Shown: positions 1 through 11,265, numbered from the stretch's first letter. The stretch is 64,000 nt of DNA from Ampelocalamus luodianensis (GCA_036346255.1 CM070625.1:19677488-19741487), one strand, 5' to 3'. Made by a program: numbers and translations. Notes: generated from the sequence alone by a model not told the origin.

Positions 1-315
1 TTTTTGCTTCTTTGAGAAAAGAATAAATGGTCACTTGTGAGAACCATTGCTAAGACGATCACGATTAGGACCCTTATGACTTGCGACAATTAAGTTAAGG
101 CCAAAAGAAGTAAAAGAGATCCTTTTTGGAAGGATATCGGAGAGAATATGTGCTTCTTCGACTAGTTAAACAACAATAGTATGTGACCAGATGATAGAAC
201 AATCATATAAACAATAGCCTTATCGAAAAAAGTAAAGGAATGATGCATCTTTATTGAATTAAAAATAAAAAGAAAAGAACAACTAAACATAAAACTTACA
301 AAATTGGTTAATATT

Positions 316-1620
316 CTAAGAATTTGACAAAACACGCCCATCTGATATGGCTCGTCGTACTAAACCAGGTCGGGTAATTTCGACCACAGTATAAGGACCT
401 TCCCATTTTGGTTAAAGTTTAGTACGATTTGCTTGGCTCTGAATTTTTCTGAGAACCAGACCACCTACAGCTACGCTGCGAGGTTGCACCTTACAACTAT
501 GGTACCTTTGCATGGCTTGTTGGTAGACTGTCGATCATATCAAGGCTTGGTTTCGTCGTTCTTTAAGAAAATTGATGTCATCAAGTCTTCATTCTTCTTT
601 ATCGTTTTCATTGAACTAATCAGTCGAGCTAGAGCCGATTTTTAGTTCTGGTGGAGGCATGGCTTCACACCATAAACAAGAAAAAAATGGTGTTTCCCTG
701 GTCGCACGATTGGTTATAGTTCAAACGGCCCATAACACAGAAGGAAGTTCTTGAATCCATGTTCTTGACCGTTTTGTTAACTGATCGAATACTTGGCGCT
801 TTATTCCCTGTATTATTATACCATTAGCTCGCTTGACTACAACATTGCTCGTGGATGAGCAACAGAAGTGAAATGTATTTTGATACCTAGATCTTCGCAG
901 AATTCCTAAAAATTACCGCTTGAGAACTAGGTACCATTATCCGTGATTATATGACTGGGTATACCGAATCGTGTGATCATATTTTTTTGTGAGAAACCTC
1001 TTAGTAGCCTCAATTGTTGTTTTAACAACTAGCTCGACTTCTATCCATTTTGTGAATGTTTCAATCATGACAAAAAAGAATTCAAAGCCTCTAGGTGCTT
1101 TTGAGAAAGGTCCTAGAATGTCCAGTCCCCTGGTTGCAATTGGCTAAGAAAGAGGTATTGTTTGCAAAGCTTATGCCAGCTGATGTACTTCTCGACTATA
1201 AAATTGACATTATACGCACTTCGTCACGAGCTCTTTTGCATCACAGAGGGCAGTTGGCATGTAGTATCCTTGCCTGAAGGCTTTACTCACCAGTGTTCTA
1301 TAGGAATGATGTGCTCCATATACTCCTCCATGAATGTCGGATAGCAATTTAATGCCATCCGTTTGAGATATGTATCTCATCAATACTCTGTGAAATCCCC
1401 ACTTATAAAGGGTACATTCGATCAGAGTGTATGATTTAGCTTTTCGAGCTATACGATCAGCGTCTACATCATCTTCAGGAATAATGTCATACTAAAGATA
1501 ATTATAGATTGACATCATCCATTTGCAACTGGGTGAATTTGCATGACTGCCATAGGAGCATCTAAGTCCTCGAAAGGCTCGACCACCGAGGGTGAATCGA
1601 GTTGCCCGAGGAAAACTCCG
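316..1620 (-). pseudogene. gypsy pol remnant: integrase
   Basis: Reading leftward from about 1620 the conceptual protein enters the linker before integrase. It then passes a His/Cys zinc-binding region (about 1335-1165, with GAHH and CVQC), the catalytic core start LDILGPFSKAPRG (about 1130-1085), the second catalytic Asp in TDNGT (about 945-929), and a C-terminal WEGPY motif near 400. The stop codon complement is at 316-318. Frames shift several times, so no full-length integrase can be made. In the family this enzyme inserts the cDNA copy into chromosomes. The upstream polymerase domains have been deleted. Confidence 0.85.
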
Positions 1621-3077
1621 AGCGGGACGGCTTTGTAGTGATCGGAGCCTCAGCAAGGTTGACTTCTCGCTTCACAACCTTCACATGACATGTTGACTCG
1701 TATGAGGAGGATCCACCAAAGATTATATCAAAAGTATGTTGTGGTTCCTAGTACTCTATTTCTTCATCGCCATCTTTGTCCTTCTTGGAACTTGTTTCTC
1801 CGAGTTCTTGCATAGAGGGGAGTGGACCTTTACCTGAGTAGTAATCTTATAGCTTTTTCTGCCAGGCTCGACGGGTGCACAGATCATGCCCTGCAGCCTG
1901 ATGAAGTGGACACCACTTCTTATTCTTCTTATATTCGTCGGTCGGAGCTTTTTCCATGTTTCGACCGGAAAAATCTCTCTTACCCTTAAACTTTTCGGGT
2001 ATCGCAAGTACTTCTTTATTGTCATACTTGCAATTCTTCTTGTTCTTAAGAGCCTTCTTCTGCTTCTTTTCTGCCTTAGCTAAGCCAGGTTGAGGAATTT
2101 TCTCTTTTCGATCAATAACTTCATTCCATTCGACCGCCTCACTTGCGGCGGCATATCTATCAGCCATGTCAAAAAGCTTGATAGTTGCTCGTGGAGGGTT
2201 CATGGCAATATCTTCCATAAATCGGTGATTTCTCGACCTAGCTTTAAAATCCTGAATAACAGAAGATTCTGCAACCTCTGGAATAGAATTATGAACCTGG
2301 CTAAATCTTTTGATATACCGCCGAAGAGTTTCATTAGACTTTTGCCGGATTCGATTAAGGTCATCCTCCTTTCTAGGGTGGTCGTACGTACCCTAGAAAT
2401 TCACGATTAGAAGGTTGCAGAGCTGCTCCCAAGTATAGATCAATCCGATCGGCTGGTTGAGCAACCACGACCGAATAGACCCTTCGAGCACCGTGGGCAG
2501 ATAGTTTGCCATCACGTTTTCATCACCGCCAGCAGCTCTGATGGCAGTGTTATAGATTTGGAGGAACTCTAATGGGTTTTGAGTCCCATTGAACTTCTCC
2601 ATTTTGGCTGATCAGAACCTATCTGGTCAGCGTACAGCCTAGAGCCCTGCTGAGAAGGCTCGACAACCTATAATCGAGTCGTGGCACCTTCTCTAGGAAG
2701 GTGCAGGATTCTAATCGGTCGGGGACCGATTTCTCAAGTAGGAATACCGGACCTCCGGTGTCCCGATCTGGTCATGGACGTTATTTTAACGCCTTTGATC
2801 GCCTGTTTGATTTAGACGATATCGAAGATCATCAGGGCCAAGCGATCGCTGCTCTCGGCGAGGGGAAGGAGTGACTGTTTGAAATAGCCTTCTTCCCTCC
2901 TGACTCCATGGTCGGAATCGTTGAGGAGGTCTTGGTATCGATTGGTCTCCAATCTGATCATGTTGTCCCCTGCTGAAGGAGAAACATTGGGATGAAGTCA
3001 TGGTTTGACTTTGTAAATTTCTTTGTTCCCAGTATGCTTCTGTACGCTGCATGGTCTGCTGGAAGATCTTTGACACC

Positions 3078-6060
3078 TGTAATAGCCCAATTTTCAAATT
3101 TCAGTACAAATTTAAAATTTATGTATTTTTGTGGAATTTTCTGAAATTTTAAAAGTTTTTTATAATTAATTTAAAGTCAAAATAAATTTATTTGCAAAAT
3201 TAAAAGCCAACATAAAGTTGGAAATAATTTTATTAAGTCCAAAATAAGTATGGGAATTTCTGTGAATTTTTCCATAATTTTTGGAGTTATTTTGCTATTT
3301 TCTAAAGCTTATTGGAATTATCAGAATTAAAAACAAATGGAAAAGCAAAAGAAAAACAAAATCCGGTTTTGGGCCAAACCCAAAACCTCACCCCACCCGC
3401 TCAACACGTCGGCCCGCACTCCTTCCTCTCAATCGTTGGATCGAGATCCAACACACCGCCGCGCCCCATTCCTCTCCTCACCTCAAGACGTTCCGTAGTT
3501 GGATCGAAATCAGCGGTCGCGTGCTCATCGTCCCCGCGCCCTTCTTCCCGCGTCGCCTCGCAGAATCGCCGCCATGACCGAGTCCAGGGAAGCTCCGATT
3601 TCGTCGCCTTTTCCTCCCTCTATCTCCTCATGGTCGTGCGCAACTGTTTCCGCGCCTCCAACCGCCCTACTCCCCACCTTCTTCCTCCTTCTCCGCGTCG
3701 GTTTTACCCACGAACGCCAAAAACGCCGCCGCACGCCCCCACCTCCTCCACGCCGCCCCACCTCCTCCGAGGAGCACCGAGCCCTTTTCACTCGAACTCG
3801 GCCACCACCCACTTTCCTCTCTCGCCGTAGCTCGCGGAATATGAGTTTTCGCCGCAAGCTTCAAGCCGCGCCGATTTTGTCGCCGCTGCCGACGCCTCAT
3901 CTCGCCACCACCTCCATCGGCTTCGCCACCTCATCGCGATCCTGGTGCGCGCACCCATTCCACCGGAGGATCGCCGGAACCCCTACATCGTCGACGGCCG
4001 TACCTTCGCCGCCGCCTTCGTCCACGTCGTCGGCCACCGCCTCACTCTTCCCAGTCGCCGTGGTGAGCATCATGATCACTGACCTCTCCTCTCTCTTTTG
4101 GTGCACTCGCCGGACTCGCCACGCGGAAGACCGGCGACCGGTCCCGCCGGCGCCGCCGCCACGCGTGGCTCACCCACCTCATCGCCACCTCACCCCTTGC
4201 ACGCGCAGTCTTCCGACGTGGCGCCATGTCAGCGCCCACGTACACGCCCGCGTGGCACGATCCACCGCAACCAAATCCCAGAGCTCGGTGGGCTTGGTCC
4301 ACCATGAGCCGTGTTCATGACATGTGGGGCCCACGTGTCAGAAATTCTTAATTCTTTTAAATTCGAAATTTCATGTCTTTGGCGTCGGCATTATGCAATA
4401 AATAGATTTTTCAAGAAAAAATAATTCGGAAATTCAATTAAATTTCAGATTTAGGTTTAAAACTTCTAAAATTCATAACTTTTGCATATGAACTCCAAAT
4501 TAGGTGATTCAAATTGCAAAATTTATATAAAATTATAATCTAGCTAACTAAACCAAAATATTTCAATTTGGAGGTATTTTGATCTATGTTTTTGAATTTA
4601 TTTGAATTTGAATATTGAATTTGTCGATTTTAGCTTAGACTTGACGACTCAGAGAGTTCGACCAATCTGAAGATTTAGAATTCCAAGACATCAACGAAGG
4701 CAAGTTACACCATTGACCATATTGCCCCCAGTATTTTAAGTTATTTTCAGTTTTTAAATTCTTTATTGCATGCATATGTTTGTATAAATACTTTAATGTC
4801 CTGTTTTATGTATAGTTACCCCCATGTTTGATTGTATGGCCAATTTGAATATTATATCTGACTACCTTGACACTATAGGCAAAATATTATCAAAATTAAA
4901 CATATGCTTAGCCAGGCTTAGTTCACACTTACAAAATTTGGGAGGGTTTTCACCAAATTTCTTACAAATTTGTTTCAAACTTGACATTGTGGTATTGTCT
5001 TACCACATGGATTTATAAATAGAGTTTTATTCAAAATAAAATCAAAAATGGGTTTGGACTTGGGTGAAATGGTCGGAATGGTGGGTGTAGGTTTATGCAG
5101 GATTGATCCCCTATGATTTGTAGGAATGACGCCCAAGTCAATGAGGACCGCTTTGCCGCTTATTGCTATGCCATAACGACCACATGTCGAAGGCAGGATT
5201 TGGCTAATTAATTTGTGATGTTCTAGTGTATTTATGTCATGTGATTATGTGGGTGTCGGCTAGCGTTTTATTCCCACTTGGCGCAAGAGGGTTTCCGCTT
5301 AGTCCAAAGAGCGAAACCTTAGGGAATGAGTATACTAGGACAAAATATTGTAAAGGCCTCATGGTAATTGCTCAACTGGCGTGAATTGCCTTGTCACCTT
5401 CCAACTCGTAGAAACTATTCCATCCGCGTGGTCATGCTAGCGGGGCCACTTAAAGTTAGAATTGTTTTTAGTTTTAAAATGCTTTATTAAATGCCGAGGA
5501 TGGTAAATCCTTATGAAAAATTAGGCGGGAAGCCAAGTGTTAGGAGGATCCTTCACTAAATCATTGGAGGTTATCCACATTATAATATTGTCATTTTGAA
5601 ATATGATTTTAGTCTTAATATAAAACTACCTTAGAAATTACTATGGTTATTTACACTGAAAATGTTGTTTATGCAAAACAACCCCATACTCACTTGTTAC
5701 CTTATGCATGCATTTTAATTCAATATTGGGAACTTGAAGTCGGAAGTTGTGCTCATCCTTGCTTGAATAAATCTTATTCAGAGAAATTTCTTCCACGACG
5801 GTGAGGATCCGGACGAGTAGGCCCTTTTGACCTGCACGATTGCATGGCGCATCGTGTGGCTCACCTCTATTATATGTTTCATTGTGTTTATCATTTGTTA
5901 TTTGATATTGTTGTTCGGACTCGGTTGTATTAAATAATTATTTATTTAATGTCATTTACGTTTCGTGATATGAATGTGATATCCATTTTGTGAGGCTGTA
6001 CATGCGGAAATCTGGACCGGTGTTTGAACACGAGAATCTCCTTCGCTCCCGGGTTCGACA
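3078..6060 (+). mobile_element. solo LTR, 2983 bp, nested in gypsy gag
   Basis: Begins TGTAATAGCCC and ends TTCGACA. It is flanked by a perfect 5-bp target duplication ACACC (3073-3077 and 6061-6065). Removing it restores the gag sequence seen uninterrupted near 44070. The GC-rich core (about 3380-4330), followed by AT-rich DNA, is typical of the long LTRs of some grass gypsy elements. There is no internal domain, so it is a product of LTR-LTR recombination. Open frames in the core are compositional and not genes. The start resembles the LTR-like element at 52057. Confidence 0.9.
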
Positions 6061-6511
6061 ACACCTGACCTACAAGTTGGACAAAACCTGGAGTCTCTGC
6101 TAGAGCAGGGTCATGATTATTTAAGATATTATAAACTCGTTGTAGGTTCTATACCATTACCGAAGGTCTTGGGGGGTTCCCGCTAGCAGTGGGTGTTCGA
6201 TGGCTTGAATTTTCTCCTGACCTCCTGATTCGCCCTGTCCGACCTATCACGCGTGGTGGGACAGAATCAGGTGAATTAACCGATGGACGTCCATTAGCTC
6301 TGTTGCCTCCAGTATTTGGTGCTTGAGGGCCTGATCCATTTCCACCAGCAGGTGGTGGTGAGGTAGGTTGTGTAGGACTGTACATGGTATTTTGGTTTGT
6401 GTCTCTGATCACATTGACCTCATGCTACCAGCCACGATCCTTTGATGAGCTTCTATCGTAACTAATGGAGAGCCTTCCAATGCTTCTGCAAGGAATCTCC
6501 ATGATGGAGAG

Positions 6512-7051
6512 TAGGGATGGCAATGGGGCCCCATTCCCCATTCCCCGACGGGAATTCACCCATTAGGGGATGGCGATGGGGCTATTTTTTCCCCCACGGG
6601 GATGCTAATATGCAAATACAATTCTCCATCAAGTGAAGCGGAGATGGGGATATTCCCCTACTCCCCATCCCCGCTACCCACATGGGTCCCCGATAAGATA
6701 TGTAGACCACTAGCCCACTACCGCACAACCCGATAAGACGATAGCCCGATAATCTCATTTGCATTCTTTACTTTCTAGATGCTAATTAATCAAAAAATAT
6801 TGTCATTTTAGTATTGCATGTGGATTTTCATACTCATTTTATAACATTATGGATCTTATTTTCTCTTCTTTTGGGATCCAACTTTCGGGTATGTGTCCCC
6901 GTGGGGCCCCGATAACCCGATAGGGATGGGGAACGGGGGAGAATAGAACCCGAGGACGGGAGATAGGGACAGGGACAGGGAATTTTCTACCTCTTGGGGA
7001 TGGGGATGTTCCACCACTCCCCAACGGGGAATGGCCCCGTTGCCATCCCTA
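6512..7051. mobile_element. hAT-type non-autonomous transposon (540 bp)
   Basis: Terminal inverted repeats TAGGGATGGCAAYGGGGCC at both ends, with a perfect 8-bp target duplication ATGGAGAG (6504-6511 and 7052-7059). The uninterrupted site is visible in the related gag at about 44505. No transposase is encoded. The 8-bp duplication and the (T/C)AGGGATG-type end place it in the hAT superfamily. Confidence 0.93.
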
Positions 7052-7651
7052 ATGGAGAGTGGTCGGAGATTAGCACCTCTTGTGGGCTTCGTGGTGGATT
7101 CAGCCTGATCCAGCGGATTGCCGATCGTATGTTGAGTTTGATCATCCCCACTTGGCCTTCGACCAGTGGTAGGTTTATGGATATTGTCATCAGATGTCGG
7201 TTGGCCCCTGGAATCACCAGAAGTCGTTGGTGAATACCTATCATCCATGACCGTATTGAAAGTACATTGACCATCAGGTTGCGGTGTTGGATTTTTTCCA
7301 CCCTTTTGGCCGGTCGAAAGGACCAAGCATGCAGAGGCCCTTGGACGCTCCGAACTAGTCAAAGTGGTTGGTTTCTTTGGGGGCGCCACTGGTGGCGTGT
7401 CTTCCTCTATCCGATCGACTTCACTGTTCTCAGCGAACATTGAACCTATGATGAAGGAGGAGGATGACAACATTACGTCATGTTCCATAGCGCGGATGCA
7501 TGCGTCTATATCGAGGTTGGAGTAGTCTGCCAAATCGAACCAATTTTTCTCATCCCAAGTCTTTGCCATAGACGCATGAGCTAATATGGAGTAAAAAAGG
7601 ATGAGGATTTGCTGAGCGTAGGATCTTCAAGAAATCAGATGTCGATCTTCT

Positions 7652-7666
7652 CCACAGACGGCGCCA
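7652..7666 (-). other. primer-binding site of gypsy copy A
   Basis: On the minus strand TGGCGCCGTCTGTGG lies two bases inside the end of the LTR. Its first nine bases match the 3' end expected of a plant tRNA-Asp, so reverse transcription was probably primed by a tRNA-Asp-like molecule. The same site, slightly changed, lies at 45107-45121. Confidence 0.7.
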
Positions 7667-7668
7667 GC

Positions 7669-8406
7669 TGTCGACGATCGAGTAGCCGATCTTACGAAAT
7701 AAAATAGAGAAAAATAGCAAAGACTTCTTGAGAGAGAATAATGCTCTTGAATCAAACTTGAAGCAAAGACTTCTTGAGAGAGAATAAGACTACTCTTTAT
7801 TTATATTAACTGGCTATTACAGGGGGTGTCCTTGACAAGGCAATAGACTACCTCTAAGTACACAGAGTGTATTACTTGCTATGCTCTTGAATCAAACTTG
7901 AAGCATGAATCTAATGCTGATTATGATGTTTCAATCCGATAGAATGCGATTGTCCTTTCTGCCATTCGTAGTCTCCTTTAAGTAGTCGACGAAGTGGTGA
8001 CAGTTACTTCCATAAGAGACGCCTGTTGGAAGTGTCACGACTGATCGGAGCAAGGCAGCAATTGGTGAAGTATCAACCATTCGGCGGTTGATATCAAGAA
8101 ATGACGTAACCACATGATGGTTATTATCAGTGGCTTAGAGCCATGAAACGTCGTGTTGTTTAGACTGATTAGGCACATGTTTCATTCATCACACGGAAGG
8201 TATATACTTCGAATCGAGACCAAATGCTATTTTATTGTTTCTACGAGCAGTTATCTGGTCGGGTAGTTGGTACAGGACCTCTCTAACCAGGGTACCCACG
8301 ATGTAATCTCTGGAATCCTTACGGTCACGAAGGTCGTTAGCCTTAGGGGTTACGACCGTGAGGATATATAGTCTTTAATTATATGTAGAGGTTTTGATCC
8401 TCGTCA
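7669..8406 (-). repeat. gypsy LTR (5' LTR of copy A), 738 bp
   Basis: Bounded by TG (7669) and CA (8406) in the plus reading, directly next to the primer-binding site. Related LTRs lie at 39465-39620 (fragment), 40057-40773 (solo) and 45124-45771. The flank to the right (TGTCTCTATCGCC) is the same flank as at 45772, which shows that the LTR boundary at 8406 is real. Confidence 0.88.
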
Positions 8407-8589
8407 TGTCTCTATCGCCAAATGGTGACAGAGACATTTCGTACCGTTGGCGACAGTAGTCTATTTTTTGTAATTTTATTAAATGAGCATTTATTTATGT
8501 AATTTTATTAGAAAAGTTTTATTTAAAAACATAGTGTGTTTTGAAGGCAAGCAGTGCTTACTTGTGAAGAGGACATGAGTACTGTCACG

Positions 8590-8810
8590 TTGGTTTCTTG
8601 CCGCACATGTTGTATAAGCTGGTGTGTTTCTTTACCATTCTTTGCAGGAATAAATTGACCACTTCTGGGCCGTGATGCAATGCCCTTAAACAGACGAACG
8701 CTAGCCCTGAAAATGACTGAAAACGATTGATTACTAACTAGAGGGCGAGCTGGACGTGTGGGTCAGGGGAGGGGGCATCTTTGAAGCATCCGAAGACCAC
8801 TGCCCAGTCA
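8590..8810 (-). promoter_or_regulatory. inverted copy of the small-gene promoter (remnant, head-to-head)
   Basis: The minus strand here reproduces the promoter of gene 1 in the same order. It has GGATGCTTCAAAGAT, then CCACACGTCCA, then GCCCTCTAGT, then GTCAATTTATT.CTGCA, then AAACACACCA. No TATA box or MEYYY coding sequence follows leftward, and the gypsy LTR at 8406 lies about 180 bp further on. This suggests a former divergent gene whose coding part decayed or was removed. The same remnant is present in the second duplication copy at 45965-46265. Confidence 0.75.
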
Positions 8811-9399
8811 GGCAGTCAGCCCAGCGATAATTCGAGCTCATGGCGATTAGAAAACACTATTTACAAGTCTAGACTTCTATCTGTGCGTGCTCATGTGCGT
8901 AACGAATTGAACAGTCGTCTGGACGTTTCCAACGTCTTTCTGAAAAAAATATGAGTCGATTTACCCGGCCTTACGCTTGCTCTGTCAACTCTCGCTGAAC
9001 TGAACGTAACAGATAATTGTGTGACAGAGCAGAGCAAGCAAAGCACAGCACCAACAGAACAGCAACCCAAAGCAACATAAAATCAAGCAGCTCGTGCCAG
9101 CGTCCAAGTAACACTGCTTCTGACCAGCTAGCTATTTTCCATGTGATGCATGTTGATTGTGTTGGCATATAGGACGTATTTTTTTTTGGAAGTAGGAATA
9201 AGGTTACAAGGAATATCTGAAGATGTAAGAAAAATTCGAGAGCAACTTAAGCTGTCATTAGTTAATTAGAAAGATATTGTCATGAAGCACTGCCCTCTAG
9301 AAAGAGAGACACCACACCACAGCATCTAGCATCTGGAAGATCCGGTAGCATACACCATTAATTGATTGCCATAAACTCAAGCTGTTGCTGATCTGACTA
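8811..9399. other. spacer between the inverted promoter arms
   Basis: AT-rich spacer with no open frame that I can support. It contains the sequence (9251-9270) that is the empty insertion site of the Harbinger element found at 46693-48912 in the other duplication copy. GGACGTTTCCAACGTCTTTC at about 8922 resembles a block upstream of gene 2 (about 20905), suggesting that the upstream flank is also shared between family members. Confidence 0.6.
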
Positions 9400-9775
9400 C
9401 TGGTCATTGGTCCATGGATGCTTCAAAGATACACACACACTGCTCCCTGATCCACACGTCCAACTTGCCCTCTAGTAGTTACCAAAATCAGGGCATAAAT
9501 TCCCTGGTTAGTGCCTTGACCCCATTCACACCATAAACATCATGAGAGATGAGATCCAGTCTCGCGCCCAAAAGTAGTCAATTTATTACTGCAAAAATAA
9601 GTAAAAAGAAAACAACACACCAACTGACACTACATGCTGAAACTAGTGTAACTTCCAAAAGGGTCTTCTTACCTATAAATTGTTTCCTACCCTCCCACAT
9701 TCCTTCCCCCAAGTGAGCAAGAGCAACTGAGCAAAAAGAAAGGAAGCAGGAAGCAAGAAGAGAGCCAGAGGAGCC
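9400..9775 (+). promoter_or_regulatory. promoter and 5' leader of small gene 1
   Basis: A TATA box, TATAAA, lies at 9674-9679, 97 bp before the ATG. Blocks shared with the promoters of genes 2 and 3 are CATAAATTCCCTG (about 9494), CCAAAAGTAGT followed by a CTGCA (about 9569-9594), and CACACCAACTGA (about 9617). The leader is rich in A and G. The ATG has a strong plant context, GCCATGG. Conservation of the promoter between diverged gene copies suggests it is functional. Confidence 0.8.
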
Positions 9776-9940
9776 ATGGAGTACTACTACCAGCACAGCA
9801 ACAGCGGCATCAACTACAGCACGAAGGAGAAGAGGCCTCCGCTGAAGAGGGGGCAACTCAAGCGGCAGATAGTGAGGACTTTGAGCAACCTTGTTGTGCC
9901 GAACGGTGGCGTGGATCAGCGCAAGCAGATCGCAGGTTAA
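9776..9940 (+). CDS. small basic Tyr-rich protein, gene 1 (54 aa), family unknown
   Basis: A single exon encodes 54 residues: a Tyr-rich start MEYYYQHSNSG, a basic proline-containing core (residues 17-40, KEKRPPLKRGQLKRQIVRTL then SNLV), and a polar tail. There is no signal peptide, membrane span or cysteine. Over the 24 core codons it differs from gene 2 by six synonymous and three amino-acid changes, which argues that the protein is selected. It differs from gene 3 at one residue (G45D). The stop TAA follows GCAGGT. Sequence matching the last six codons of gene 2 follows out of frame, so the tail was shortened here. The start is chosen for homology, the GCCATGG context and the upstream TATA. 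Function unknown; a small nucleic-acid- or protein-binding role is only a guess from its basic charge. Confidence 0.8.
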   Translation: MEYYYQHSNSGINYSTKEKRPPLKRGQLKRQIVRTLSNLVVPNGGVDQRKQIAG

Positions 9941-10363
9941 GAGAACCAAGCTGCAACTAAACACCATACATGTTTTATGTTCGGTTAGACGATTGTGGTA
10001 CGCGCATATGTAGTATTTCACACAAATGGATGATGCAAAGTGCTGCTAGTAGCTGTTTTTTTTCTTCAGGATTTCCTCTCCGTTAATTAGATACTGCTGC
10101 TTGCTTCATCAGTGTGTGTAGTATATCTCTCAGAGTGAAAGTTTTGTGTAAGATAACTTTGATGGCGACACAAGTGTCAATTGTGTGCTTGATCGATACA
10201 TCTTTAGATTCTTCTGGTCATCACCAGAAAGAGATAAGTACCACCAGTCTTCAAGTTTGCAAGTGCATCTTTTTCCAGCAGGGATAAGTGCAACTGCAGT
10301 CTGCACATGTCTCAAACCTGCGACACTTTGGCATCCACGCCCGTTTATCAATATTTTAATTTT
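9941..10363 (+). other. 3' flank of small gene 1
   Basis: Non-coding 3' region. It contains CACTTTGGCATCCA (about 10324), a motif that recurs in the 3'-flank modules at 20450, 50024, 58976 and 60563 and in diverged form after gene 2. It aligns with the 3' flank of gene 3 (49618-50056). I see no clear AATAAA signal. Confidence 0.6.
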
Positions 10364-11256
10364 GGGTCTGTCAGCACAGAATGTGACTGTTTTTATATAT
10401 AAAATTATCAGATTTTAAAAATTTATTTACAACTCTATTATACATAAATTACAATAAATTATTTATATAATTTTGGTTCTTAGTCACTGTAATTATTATT
10501 AAAAATCTTAATAACTCATATTTCCATCACATTATTCAAAATCTCACTTGTACTTTGAGAGGTTGAGCAGAAACAAAGACAAAAAAATTACAACTCCATT
10601 ATACATAAATTACAATAAATTATTTATGTAATTTTGGTTCTTGATCATTGTAATTATTCTTGAAAGTCTTAATAACTCATATTTCCACCACATGATTCAA
10701 AATCTCATATATACTTTGAGAGATTGAGCAAAATCAAAGGCAAAAAAATTATATACCAATAAAATACGGCAATGTGGTGAATCTGTAATGTTCTTCACAT
10801 GTACTTTGAGAGGTTGAACAAAAACAAAGATAAAAAAAATGATATACCAACAAAATACGACAATATGATGAATCTGTTATTCTCAAAATTCTCTCTAGAA
10901 AATAAATACATAAAACTTTGGTGACAATCTAACAAAAAACGAGACAGAAGCTAAACAGGTACAAATGGTACAAATAAATTAGACAGAAGTAATTTGCATG
11001 GAAATCATACAAATCAACAGAATAGTCAAGTGGCCCAGATGAGCCGTCACAGATCGAAATCATTTGAATGTCAGGATAGGCCTCTCGTATAGCACTATAA
11101 ACTTGAGGTAATTTCCTGTTCAACGGAATTAAATAATATCATAGGCAAAGTAGGATATTCATGGTATTCAACACGAATCTTATAGCACATCTAACGAACA
11201 GAAAAGTGACAGCTTTTTTTTAATCAAAAATTGTCGTATGTTTGGTAGCAATTCCG
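10364..11256. mobile_element. insertion carrying an arabinofuranosidase exon (893 bp)
   Basis: The matching place in the other duplication copy (about 50050) has an uninterrupted TTTAATTTT. Here that 9-mer flanks the insert on both sides (10355-10363 and 11257-11265). The left part holds two imperfect direct repeats about 161 bp apart (starting near 10429 and 10590), and a second pair begins near 10715 and 10800. The right part contains one exon of a host-type gene in minus orientation. I see no terminal inverted repeats. A 9-bp target duplication fits a Mutator-like (Pack-MULE) event, but the superfamily is not proven. Confidence 0.65.
10998..11116 (-). pseudogene. alpha-L-arabinofuranosidase exon fragment
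   Basis: The minus strand encodes YSAIREAYPDIQMIS followed by CDGSSGPLD and DLYDFH. This is the conserved catalytic-region segment of plant family GH51 alpha-L-arabinofuranosidases, which remove arabinose from cell-wall polysaccharides. An AG lies directly before GGAAATTACCTCAAG, so the fragment probably starts at an intron acceptor. One T appears to be missing just before TATAGTGC, which breaks the frame between GNYLK and YSAIRE. Only this exon is present, with intron-like DNA on both sides, so it is a captured gene fragment and not a working enzyme gene. Confidence 0.75.
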
Positions 11257-11265
11257 TTTAATTTT

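Larger units (their letters stand above)
1621..7569 (-). pseudogene. gypsy gag polyprotein remnant, split by two insertions
   Basis: Start codon at 7569-7567; the N-terminus reads MAKTWDEKNWFDLADYSNLD. Gag is interrupted at 7052-6512 by a hAT MITE and at 6060-3078 by a solo LTR, then resumes to about 1621. Visible parts are a Ser/Pro-rich N-terminal half, a retrotransposon gag domain (NGTQNPLEFLQIYNTAIRAA at about 2585-2520, SWLLNQP and WEQLCNLL following), a Lys-rich basic segment, and a zinc-knuckle-like CPLHQAAGHDLCT (about 1915-1875). Gag proteins package the element RNA in virus-like particles. The closest relative in the window is the gag at 42250-45023. Confidence 0.87.
1..8406 (-). 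mobile_element. Ty3/gypsy retrotransposon, copy A (left end outside window)
   Basis: Reading the minus strand from 8406 downward there are a 738-bp 5' LTR, a primer-binding site, gag, and the integrase end of pol. A 3' untranslated tail (1-315) then runs off the window. The protease, reverse transcriptase and RNase H part is missing: gag sequence near 1620 is joined directly to the region just before integrase. Two later insertions (3078-6060 and 6512-7051) interrupt gag. The DNA right of the LTR matches the DNA right of the LTR at 45124-45771, so this insertion predates the segmental duplication. Many frameshifts are present; it is dead as an autonomous element. Confidence 0.9.

Noticed and set aside
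3281..4320. Long Pro/Arg/Ser-rich open frames
   Set aside because: They lie in the GC-rich core of a solo LTR, overlap in several phases and on both strands, and have no domain; composition explains them.
8407..8470. TCGCCAAATGG/GGCGACA motifs as a separate transposon
   Set aside because: Short inverted motifs (longer in copy 2, 45772-45895) but no defined ends or target duplication could be found.
9578..10021. 147-codon minus-strand frame over gene 1 (and 49243-49722 over gene 3)
   Set aside because: A shadow of the coding and leader sequence; substitutions between copies fit the plus-strand frame, and no equivalent is open at gene 2.
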